A stretch of DNA of 7,193 bases from positions 1 through 7,193 of the forward strand of contig JAQGPD010000502.1 in assembly GCA_028293305.1 (NCBI GenBank). The letters run 5' to 3'. Within the stretch, counting starts at the first letter, position 1, and each line of letters begins with the position of its first letter. The notes beneath the pieces were generated by a model. It ran no database searches and was not told the DNA's origin. It saw nothing but the letters and a program-made list of their open reading frames with translations. Shown one piece after another: positions 1 to 5,267 of the stretch. Position numbers and translations under genes: made by a program. The stretch is from Verrucomicrobiales bacterium. GTDB lineage: Bacteria > Verrucomicrobiota > Verrucomicrobiia > Verrucomicrobiales > V1-33.

Positions 1-1152
1 ATCACCACGCATGTTTCGCAATCCCTGGGCAAAAGCCGCCCCGCCGCCTGCGGCCGGATCACGTGGCAGGGCATTTATTGCGGGGCTTTTTTCGGTTGGC
101 TCTGTCTGATCTATTACCCCACGGCCGGGGTGGTTTTCAGGACCGTTTTTCCGAGTCACTCGCCGGCACTGATCGCGATGGAGACCACGTATTTTCAAAT
201 TTCCCTGCTGGGTGTGGCTCCGCTGATGGTGTCCACCGTCATCGGAAATTTCCTGACCGGGCTGGGGCGCACGCGCACGCTTATGGCCTCCGCCTTCGGG
301 GGGGTTTTCGCCAATATCGGCTTCAGTTGGGCGCTGGTTTTCGGCAAAATGGGCATGCCGGCCATGGGGTTTCCTGGGATCGCGTGGGGCACGTTGCTGG
401 CGACCGTGTTCCAGTCGCTGGTGCTCTTCGCCATCTTCCTGGGCCCGAGGCGGATGCGGGAGGAATTCGGCACGGCGCAGGCAGGTTTTTCAAAAAATAG
501 AGCCAAGCGCCTGGTCCGTCTGGGAATGCCCGCCGGGCTGCACGGCTGCATGGATTATCTGGCCTGGGGCGTGGTGCTGACCTGGCTGATCAGCTTTTCC
601 GGCGAGGCCCACATCGCCGCGCAAACGATCATGGTGCGCTGCATCACCCTGTCTTTTCTGCCCGCCGAGGGCCTTTCCTCCGCCCTCACCACGCTGGTGG
701 GAAAAGCCGTCGGCGCCCGCGACTACCTGCTCGCCCGCCGCTACGCGCGCGCCGGGTTCACCATCAATGCCATCTGGATGTCCGTGATGGCGCTGCTGTA
801 TGTATGCTTCGGGGAATTCATCGTGCGGCTTTTCACCGACCTCCCGGAAGTCGTGGACGCCGGGAAAACCGCGATCCTCTGGGTGGCCGCATTCCAATTT
901 TTCGACGCCATGAACGTGACCTACAGCAACGCGCTCCAGGGCGCGGGCGATGTCGCCTGGCCGAGCGCGGTCAACTTCACCATCAGCATCGTGGTGCTCC
1001 TCGGCGGCGGACTGGCCATGGTCACGTTTTTCCCCAGCACCGCCTCCTCCGGCGTGTGGGCCATGGCGACGCTCTACGTCATCGCCCATGGAATATTATA
1101 CAGCCTGCGATGGAAAAGCCGGGCCTGGCAAAATCCGAAATTCCTCGCCTGA
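1..1152 (+). CDS. MATE family efflux transporter, 5'-truncated by the window edge
   Basis: Inner-membrane antiporter of the MATE (NorM/DinF-like) family, which exports drugs or other organic cations using a Na+ or H+ gradient. The reading frame is open from base 1, so the first in-frame ATG at 130 is internal; 383 residues are visible and roughly 60-70 N-terminal residues (the first one or two membrane helices) are probably missing. Near the left edge the protein reads VSQSLGKSR, matching the conserved VSQxxGxxR loop after helix 2. Hydrophobic helices then alternate with short loops, and the two-fold MATE layout shows in the second half, where a RLGMPAGL helix start is followed by a long stretch with the spaced small residues GLSSALTTLVGKAVGA. 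The C-terminus is a short basic tail. It converges on the SET-domain gene. The substrate cannot be told. Codon use here favours G more than in the genes to the right. Family assignment is confident. Confidence 0.93.
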   Translation: MTTHVSQSLGKSRPAACGRITWQGIYCGAFFGWLCLIYYPTAGVVFRTVFPSHSPALIAMETTYFQISLLGVAPLMVSTVIGNFLTGLGRTRTLMASAFGGVFANIGFSWALVFGKMGMPAMGFPGIAWGTLLATVFQSLVLFAIFLGPRRMREEFGTAQAGFSKNRAKRLVRLGMPAGLHGCMDYLAWGVVLTWLISFSGEAHIAAQTIMVRCITLSFLPAEGLSSALTTLVGKAVGARDYLLARRYARAGFTINAIWMSVMALLYVCFGEFIVRLFTDLPEVVDAGKTAILWVAAFQFFDAMNVTYSNALQGAGDVAWPSAVNFTISIVVLLGGGLAMVTFFPSTASSGVWAMATLYVIAHGILYSLRWKSRAWQNPKFLA

Positions 1153-1156
1153 GCGG

Positions 1157-1241
1157 TGCCTATGCCCGCGCCGTCGCCATGCCCGCGCGGTGCCCATTTC
1201 CAAGCATTGCCTATGCCCGAATGGTGCCTGAATTTTTCTCC
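1157..1241. repeat. Degenerate 17-bp tandem repeat, about 4-5 units
   Basis: Starting five bases after the transporter stop, units begin at 1157, 1174, 1191, 1208 and 1225, each exactly 17 bases apart. Units 1 and 4 share the 12-mer TGCCTATGCCCG. Unit 2 reads TCGCCATGCCCGCGCGG and shares a long core with unit 1. Unit 3 begins TGCCCATTTCC and unit 5 keeps only the leading TGCCT. The period is not a multiple of three and the tract lies outside both flanking genes, so it is not a protein repeat. It fills most of the 124-bp gap between two convergent genes. No good intrinsic terminator is seen in the gap. The periodicity is seen directly; any function is unknown. Confidence 0.6.
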
Positions 1242-1276
1242 AAGGCCCACCTCAAAACCGTCCTCCGCGCCGGTTC

Positions 1277-1834
1277 TCACTCTCCCGTGGCCAACAACAC
1301 CGGCTCCAATAAAAATTTCTGCACAATCCCCAGCCGGCTGTATTTCAGTTTCAAACTCTCCGGCAAAAGCGCGAAATCCCTGATCACACCCCGGCATTCC
1401 GGCGATCCGCAGCGGCACTCCATGGTCCAAAACGACTCCCCCATGCAGGTGGAATAATCAAAACGGATCTCCTCCCCCTCCGGAATCGCCCGCAGCGCGT
1501 GCAGCTCCACCGCATTCCGCAGCCCCGTGTTAGGCTCGCAGTGGTGATTCACAAACTTCACGGGCGGAATCGGATCCACATAGGAGTCCGCGCCGATCTG
1601 CACCGTATCGGAAAGCTCGCGGCCCTCCTCCCCCTCCACCCTCGCCCCGTGGAACGTCAGCACATGCTCCCCGGCAAGAAAATCGCGCGCCGCAAACACG
1701 CCCCGGCCCACGGAGGTCATCCCCACGCGGATTCCAGGAAAACTATGCTTTTCCAAATAGGATCTCCATCCCGTGGCGAAATCCGATGGAAATTTTTCAG
1801 GAGAACGATCGGACATAATTTTAAAAAAAATCAT
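1277..1834 (-). CDS. SET-domain protein-lysine methyltransferase with post-SET zinc motif
   Basis: Predicted cytoplasmic S-adenosylmethionine-dependent lysine methyltransferase, 185 residues, about the size of a stand-alone SET plus post-SET unit. Visible motifs in order: GRGVFAARDF (43-52), the first SAM-binding segment; FVNHHCEPN (94-102), the NHxCxPN pseudoknot motif; GEEIRFDY (120-127), ending in the catalytic Tyr127; and CRCGSPECRG (140-149), a post-SET CxCx4C motif. Cys99 with Cys140, Cys142 and Cys147 would make the usual zinc site that closes the active site, so the enzyme looks intact. A basic C-terminal tail follows. Start: ATG at 1834 has a weak GGAA element seven bases upstream; ATG at 1816 would remove six residues and give a more usual N-terminus (MSDRSPEKF) but has only an A/T tract before it. 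The gene diverges from speA across 348 bp. The substrate (ribosomal protein, histone-like protein or other) cannot be inferred. Confidence 0.9.
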   Translation of the reverse strand: MIFFKIMSDRSPEKFPSDFATGWRSYLEKHSFPGIRVGMTSVGRGVFAARDFLAGEHVLTFHGARVEGEEGRELSDTVQIGADSYVDPIPPVKFVNHHCEPNTGLRNAVELHALRAIPEGEEIRFDYSTCMGESFWTMECRCGSPECRGVIRDFALLPESLKLKYSRLGIVQKFLLEPVLLATGE

Positions 1835-1924
1835 TGCTTCCGGACAAACCCGAAAGCTTAATCAAAATGCCACACCCTCGTTCTATTCAAAGCGAAAATT
1901 CTCAGTTTTGTGCTCGCACTAATG

Positions 1925-1953
1925 ATAATATTTAGGTTTACTATTTTTTCTAA
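1925..1953 (-). promoter_or_regulatory. Candidate sigma70-type promoter for the SET gene
   Basis: Read on the minus strand, TTAGAA (1953-1948; four of six matches to TTGACA) is followed after exactly 17 bases by TATTAT (1930-1925; five of six matches to TATAAT). It lies inside the AT-rich patch and would start transcription near 1918, giving a leader of about 85 bases before the ATG at 1834. This is pattern matching only, in an A/T-rich patch where chance matches are common. Confidence 0.33.
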
Positions 1954-2120
1954 AATACTAACCCATCCTAGCCATCCGGGAGGAAATTCCATAACACCTT
2001 CGACTTGCACCCCATCCATGCCCCGTCGAGGCCTCCTGTTGCTATTCCCCGGGAAGCGGCCATCTGGTGTGGAATCGGAATATTTTTTAAAAATCCACCC
2101 GGCCGAAACACCGGAAAAAT

Positions 2121-2146
2121 TTCCCCAAAATTCCCCTTCATTCCCC
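2121..2146. promoter_or_regulatory. Three TTCCCC boxes at exact 10-bp spacing upstream of speA
   Basis: TTCCCC occurs at 2121-2126, 2131-2136 and 2141-2146, each followed by four variable bases, so the boxes fall on one face of the helix. They end 36 bases before the speA start codon. Phased short direct repeats like this can be sites for an activator or repressor, or, in RNA, pyrimidine-rich sites for a binding protein. The pattern is directly visible; the role is inference. Confidence 0.4.
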
Positions 2147-2168
2147 GGCAAAAGGGTTACCCTTCCGG
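2145..2168 (+). promoter_or_regulatory. Bulged hairpin in the speA leader, just before the start codon
   Basis: An inner stem AAGGG (2152-2156) pairs with CCCTT (2160-2164) around a three-base loop TTA. After a three-base bulge on the left arm, CCGG (2145-2148) pairs with CCGG (2165-2168). That gives nine base pairs ending 14 bases before the ATG at 2183, in and just upstream of where a Shine-Dalgarno sequence would sit; no good SD is present there. It could affect translation of speA. It could also be coincidental, since the sequence is C/G-rich. Confidence 0.35.
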
Positions 2169-2182
2169 CCTGCTTTCAAGAC

Positions 2183-4150
2183 ATGAACGACTCCCACGCC
2201 TCTCCCCGCCCGACCGCCGCCCCGACCGCCGCCGCCCTTTCCGACGAACTGGAAACCTGGGGTGTTGAGGACTCGCTGGAACTCTACGGACTGCCCCGCT
2301 GGGGAAATGGTTATTTCAGCGGCAACAAAACCGGCGAAGTCACCGTGCGCCTGCAAAACAACACCGACTTCGCCGAGGTCTCCCTGCCCCAGATCATCCG
2401 CGGGCTGATGAAGAAAAATAAGGACTTCCACCTCCCCGCCCTCTTCCGCTTCCCGGACCTGCTCTACGCGCGCATCAAGGAACTCAACGAAACCTTCCGC
2501 GAGGAAATCCGCAACCAGGGCTACAAAGGCCGTTACCGCGGCGTCTATCCTATCAAAGTCAACCAGCAGCAGCAGGTCGTCAAGGAAGTCACGGAATACG
2601 GCCGCCAATACCACTACGGCATCGAGGTCGGCTCCAAACCGGAACTCCTCGCCGCCCTCGCCTTCATGCACGACCGCGAGGCCCTCCTCATCTGCAACGG
2701 TTATAAAGACGCGGAATTCATCGACCTCGCCCTCCAGTCCAAACAAGCCGGCCTGAACATCGTCCTCGTCCTCGAAATGCCGCCCGAGCTGGAACTCGTC
2801 ATGGCCCGCAGCAAAGCCCTCGGCATCGAACCCGTCCTCGGCATTCGCATCAAACTCTCCACCAAAGGCAGCGGCCACTGGGCGGAATCCGCCGGCGACC
2901 GCTCGCCCTTCGGACTCAATTTCTCCCAGACCATCCGCGTCGTGGACCAGCTCAAGGCCATGGGCAAACTGAAGTGCCTGCGCATGCTGCACTATCATCA
3001 GGGCTCCCAGATCCCCAAAGTCTCCACCATCCGCCTCGCCGCCCAGGAAGCCGCGCGCGTTTACGTGAATCTTGTCAGGGAAGGCGCCCCCATGGGCCTC
3101 CTGAACCTCGGCGGCGGCCTCGCCGTGGACTACTCCGGCAAAAAACAAGCGGACGAAAACTCGATGAACTATTCCATGCGCGAATACTGCGCGGACATCA
3201 TCGAGTCCGTCCAGAAAGTCATGGACGAGGCCAACGTCAACCACCCTGACATCGTCACGGAATCCGGCCGCGCCATCGTCGCTTATTACAGCGTCCTCGT
3301 CTTCGACATCCTCGACGTGAACCGCATGGCCAGCGACGAGCCCATCCCCAAACTCCCGCGCGGCTCCAGCGACACCCTGAAGTCCATGCTGGAAGTCATC
3401 GAAAACCTCGAAAGCACCAGCGCCCAGGAGACCTACACCGACATCGTCTTCTACCGCGACGAACTCCTCACCCTCTTCCGCACCGGCCAGGTCTCCCTGC
3501 GCGAGCGCGCCCTCGGCGACCGCATCTACTGGCACGTCCTCACCCTTGTCGCGGAGCGCACCCGCCACGACACCAGCGAGGAAATGACCGGCCTCCGCAC
3601 CCGCCTGGCCGACTTCTATTACGGGAACTTCTCCATGTTCCAAAGCCTCCCCGACGTCTGGGCCATCCAACAATTCCTCCCCGTCAGCCCCCTCCACCGC
3701 CTCGACGAAAAACCCACCCGCGAGGCCGTCATCTCCGACGTCACCTGCGACTGCGAAGGCGTCCTGAACTGCTTCATCGGCGACAACGGAAAGCGCTCCG
3801 CCACCATCCCCCTCCACGCCCTCAAGGGCAACGACGACTACATGATGGGCGTCTTCCTCGTCGGAGCCTACCAGGAAACCCTCGGCGACCTCCACAACCT
3901 CCTCGGCGACACCAGCGTCGTCACCGTCCGCCTGCGGGGAGGAAAAATCAGCTACAGCCGCCAACTCGAAGGCGACACCGCCGAGGAAGTCCTATCCTAT
4001 CTTGAATACGTCCCCCGCGACCTCCTGAAGCGCTTCAAAACCCTCACCGAAGAGCCCGCCACCCAGAAGAAAATCAACGAGGATCAAGCCGCCGCCCTCT
4101 ACAAAGCCTACCGCAAAAACCTGAAGTCCTACACCTACTTCAGCGGTTAG
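2183..4150 (+). CDS. speA: Biosynthetic arginine decarboxylase (SpeA type)
   Basis: PLP-dependent decarboxylase that converts L-arginine to agmatine and CO2, the entry to putrescine and spermidine by the agmatine route. At 655 residues it matches the family (E. coli SpeA is about 658). The N-terminal WGVEDSLELYGLPRWGNGYF leads into a fold-III PLP barrel. Lys125 in YPIKVNQ is the cofactor Schiff-base lysine; HYHQGSQ (270-276), the glycine loop LGGGL (309-313) and ESGRA (from Glu360) bind the phosphate and ring. Cys522 in DVTCDCEG is the active-site cysteine supplied across the dimer. Start: ATG at 2183 puts Lys125 where E. coli has Lys127; the upstream in-frame ATG at 1910 would add 91 unrelated residues. 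Differences from the E. coli form are DCEG for DSDG and HQGSQ for HLGSQ. Codon use is strongly C-ending. No agmatinase or agmatine deiminase gene is in the window, so the next step is encoded elsewhere. Confidence 0.95.
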   Translation: MNDSHASPRPTAAPTAAALSDELETWGVEDSLELYGLPRWGNGYFSGNKTGEVTVRLQNNTDFAEVSLPQIIRGLMKKNKDFHLPALFRFPDLLYARIKELNETFREEIRNQGYKGRYRGVYPIKVNQQQQVVKEVTEYGRQYHYGIEVGSKPELLAALAFMHDREALLICNGYKDAEFIDLALQSKQAGLNIVLVLEMPPELELVMARSKALGIEPVLGIRIKLSTKGSGHWAESAGDRSPFGLNFSQTIRVVDQLKAMGKLKCLRMLHYHQGSQIPKVSTIRLAAQEAARVYVNLVREGAPMGLLNLGGGLAVDYSGKKQADENSMNYSMREYCADIIESVQKVMDEANVNHPDIVTESGRAIVAYYSVLVFDILDVNRMASDEPIPKLPRGSSDTLKSMLEVIENLESTSAQETYTDIVFYRDELLTLFRTGQVSLRERALGDRIYWHVLTLVAERTRHDTSEEMTGLRTRLADFYYGNFSMFQSLPDVWAIQQFLPVSPLHRLDEKPTREAVISDVTCDCEGVLNCFIGDNGKRSATIPLHALKGNDDYMMGVFLVGAYQETLGDLHNLLGDTSVVTVRLRGGKISYSRQLEGDTAEEVLSYLEYVPRDLLKRFKTLTEEPATQKKINEDQAAALYKAYRKNLKSYTYFSG

Positions 4151-4172
4151 AGCGCCGCAACACCACCTTCCC

Positions 4173-4191
4173 CAAACAGGAAAACTGTTTG
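4173..4191. promoter_or_regulatory. Perfect 7-bp inverted repeat between speA and the MNT gene
   Basis: CAAACAG (4173-4179) and CTGTTTG (4185-4191) are exact inverted repeats around GAAAA. The right arm overlaps the first operator-like palindrome by five bases. As RNA it would form a small A/U-rich hairpin 22 bases after the speA stop, but no U-run follows, so it is a poor intrinsic terminator. It may be a weak terminator for speA or an additional protein-binding site. Confidence 0.35.
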
Positions 4192-4224
4192 CCAAAAGCT
4201 GACGATCGTTTACTTTTGGTAAAC
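4187..4224. promoter_or_regulatory. Twin operator-like palindromes directly upstream of the MNT start codon
   Basis: Two related 17-base sites lie here in opposite orientation. Site 1 (4187-4203, plus strand) reads GTTTGCCAAAAGCTGAC. Site 2 (4208-4224, read on the minus strand) reads GTTTACCAAAAGTAAAC, agreeing at 13 of 17 positions. Site 2 is itself a perfect palindrome, GTTTAC and GTAAAC around five bases. The centres are 21 bp apart, two helical turns. Seen together, GTTTGCCAAAAG and CTTTTGGTAAAC form a 12-bp inverted repeat with one mismatch. The last base is two bases before the ATG at 4226. The likely binder is the winged-helix domain of the protein encoded immediately downstream, giving autoregulation; that is inference. 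There is no SD before the ATG, and the site may overlap the promoter, so the transcript could be leaderless or nearly so. Confidence 0.55.
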
Positions 4225-4225
4225 A

Positions 4226-4810
4226 ATGGACACCCTCAGCCTGCTCTTTCCCAAAGCCCGCAAGGAAATCTTGCGGCTGCTTTTCGGGGATTTGTTGCCC
4301 GAGCTGCACCTTCGTGATCTCGCGCGGATGGCCCACCTGACGGCTCCCGCCCTCACGCGCGAACTGTCGTTGCTGCAAAAAGATGGCCTGGTCGCCTCCC
4401 GCCGGGACGGCAACCGCCTCTATTTCAAAGCCTGCCCGCAGCATCCATTTTTTCCGGATCTGAGACGGATGGTGGAAAAATCCCACGGCATCCAGCAGAA
4501 ACTTAAAACCGCCCTGGCCGATGTCGCCGGCATCCGCTGCGCGTTTATATTCGGCTCCATCGCGGCAAACACCGCATCAGTTGATAGTGATATCGATATC
4601 CTCATCATTGGCACCGCCGGCCTGCGCGCCATCACTCCCGCCTTGCGTTCCGTCGCATCGGAAAGCCACCGGGAAATCAATCCGCGATGCCTGACACCGG
4701 AGGAATGGCGGCAAAAAAAACACGCGGGTGATGCTTTTGCAGGCCGCGTGGAAGCGGAGCCCAAACTCTGGCTGAAAGGAGGACCGGATGAGCTTGCCGC
4801 TCTGGGCTAA
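4226..4810 (+). CDS. Winged-helix DNA-binding protein fused to a minimal nucleotidyltransferase (MNT)
   Basis: Two-domain protein of 194 residues. Residues about 5-70 look like an ArsR-type winged helix: LHLRDLARMAHLTAPALTRELSLLQKDG style recognition segments (28-54) and a wing GLVASRRDGNRLYF (54-67). Residues about 100-175 are a Pol-beta-type MNT domain with Gly110-Ser111, ten residues, then Asp122-x-Asp124, the GSx10DxD signature of MntA-like antitoxins; Asp122 and Asp124 would bind the metal. The usual Ala-Arg-Gly after GS is replaced by Ala-Ala-Asn. In MntA/HepT systems the MNT partner silences the HEPN toxin by transferring AMP to a tyrosine; here that is inference. The gene begins directly after the twin palindromes, with no SD, and its last 23 bases overlap the HEPN gene. 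Codon use is less uniformly C-ending than in speA, which could mean a separate origin. Domain calls are confident, biological role less so. Confidence 0.83.
   Translation: MDTLSLLFPKARKEILRLLFGDLLPELHLRDLARMAHLTAPALTRELSLLQKDGLVASRRDGNRLYFKACPQHPFFPDLRRMVEKSHGIQQKLKTALADVAGIRCAFIFGSIAANTASVDSDIDILIIGTAGLRAITPALRSVASESHREINPRCLTPEEWRQKKHAGDAFAGRVEAEPKLWLKGGPDELAALG
4777..4782 (+). promoter_or_regulatory. Strong Shine-Dalgarno site for the HEPN gene
   Basis: AGGAGG lies five bases before the ATG at 4788 and inside the end of the MNT gene. It is the best SD in the window, where the other genes have weak or no SD. It fixes the HEPN start and suggests that the partner is translated efficiently and is coupled to the upstream gene. 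Confidence 0.75.
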
Positions 4811-5231
4811 CAATGGCTGGCTGCGGCCCCATCAAACCACGCCGCTGCAGATCCATGATTTGCTAGCCATTGTGGACCGGGATCTTGAGGACGCCAAAGC
4901 CCGCGATTTGTCGCCGGATTGGAAGTTTGGCAACGCCTACAATGCGGCGCTGAAACTCTGCACCATCCTCCTGTTTGCGAGTGGATACCGTCCTGAAAAA
5001 AACCTCGCCCACTACCGCACGCTGCGGGCACTTCCTCTCATTCTGGGAAGCGCCCGGGATGATGATGCCGATTATCTGGACACCTGCCGCGCCCGCAGGA
5101 ATACGGCGGAATATGATGCCGCAGGCACGGTGAGTTTGTCAGAAGCCGAGGAACTTCAGGCTTTTTCCCTGGCTCTCCGGACAGACGTTTTGATTTGGCT
5201 GAAAGCATGTCATCCCGCCCTGTGCCCATGA
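4788..5231 (+). CDS. HEPN-type protein, likely partner (candidate toxin) of the MNT protein
   Basis: Mostly alpha-helical protein of 147 residues, consistent with the small HEPN fold (higher eukaryote and prokaryote nucleotide-binding). The key segment is YLDTCRARRNTAEYDAAG (96-113), which matches the conserved RN motif of HEPN proteins, with Arg104-Asn105. In canonical HEPN RNases the arginine is followed five residues later by histidine (Rx4-6H); here that place is Tyr109. The alternative residue for AMP attachment in HepT (tyrosine two after the histidine) is Ala111. It may resemble the SAV_6107-like HEPN branch, but I am not certain. An RNA-cleaving toxin, an RNA binder without cleavage, or a regulatory partner of the MNT are all possible. 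The start is set by AGGAGG at 4777-4782. It overlaps the MNT gene by 23 bases, so the two form one operon. A stop at 5229-5231 precedes the protease gene by 36 bases. Confidence 0.72.
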   Translation: MSLPLWANNGWLRPHQTTPLQIHDLLAIVDRDLEDAKARDLSPDWKFGNAYNAALKLCTILLFASGYRPEKNLAHYRTLRALPLILGSARDDDADYLDTCRARRNTAEYDAAGTVSLSEAEELQAFSLALRTDVLIWLKACHPALCP

Positions 5232-5267
5232 TTTCATTCTAACGACTACTTTTTGAGTTTAAATGGC

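Larger units (their letters stand above)
1835..2182. other. Divergent intergenic region between the SET gene and speA
   Basis: This 348-bp stretch holds no gene I can support. Bases about 1855-1965 are clearly richer in A and T than the rest of the window, as expected for promoters. The speA frame stays open upstream to an ATG at 1910, but the extra 91 residues have no speA-family character and would make the protein far longer than relatives, so I treat them as non-coding. On the right are three evenly spaced TTCCCC boxes and a hairpin, listed separately. A near-palindromic A/T run (ATTTTTTAAAAAT) lies at about 2080-2093. I found no convincing -35/-10 pair for speA and no riboswitch class I recognise. 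Confidence 0.6.

Noticed and set aside
1256..1276. AACCG/CGGTT inverted repeat as a terminator between the convergent genes
   Set aside because: A five-pair stem with a ten-base loop and no T-run is too weak to call.
1920..1956. GATAAT and TAAAAT as -10 elements for speA on the plus strand
   Set aside because: Neither has an acceptable -35 at 16-18 bases and the leader would be over 220 bases.
1858..2151. 97-residue minus-strand open frame in the SET/speA intergenic region
   Set aside because: No recognisable domain and no SD; it covers the AT-rich patch and the repeat boxes.
1910..2182. In-frame 91-residue upstream extension of speA from ATG 1910
   Set aside because: It has no resemblance to the N-terminus of arginine decarboxylases, lies in AT-rich non-coding-like sequence, and the ATG at 2183 gives the expected family length.
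2138..3964. 608-residue open frame on the minus strand inside speA
   Set aside because: A shadow of the strongly C-ending codons of speA; its translation is a low-complexity Gly/Ala/Val/Asp/Glu run with no motif.
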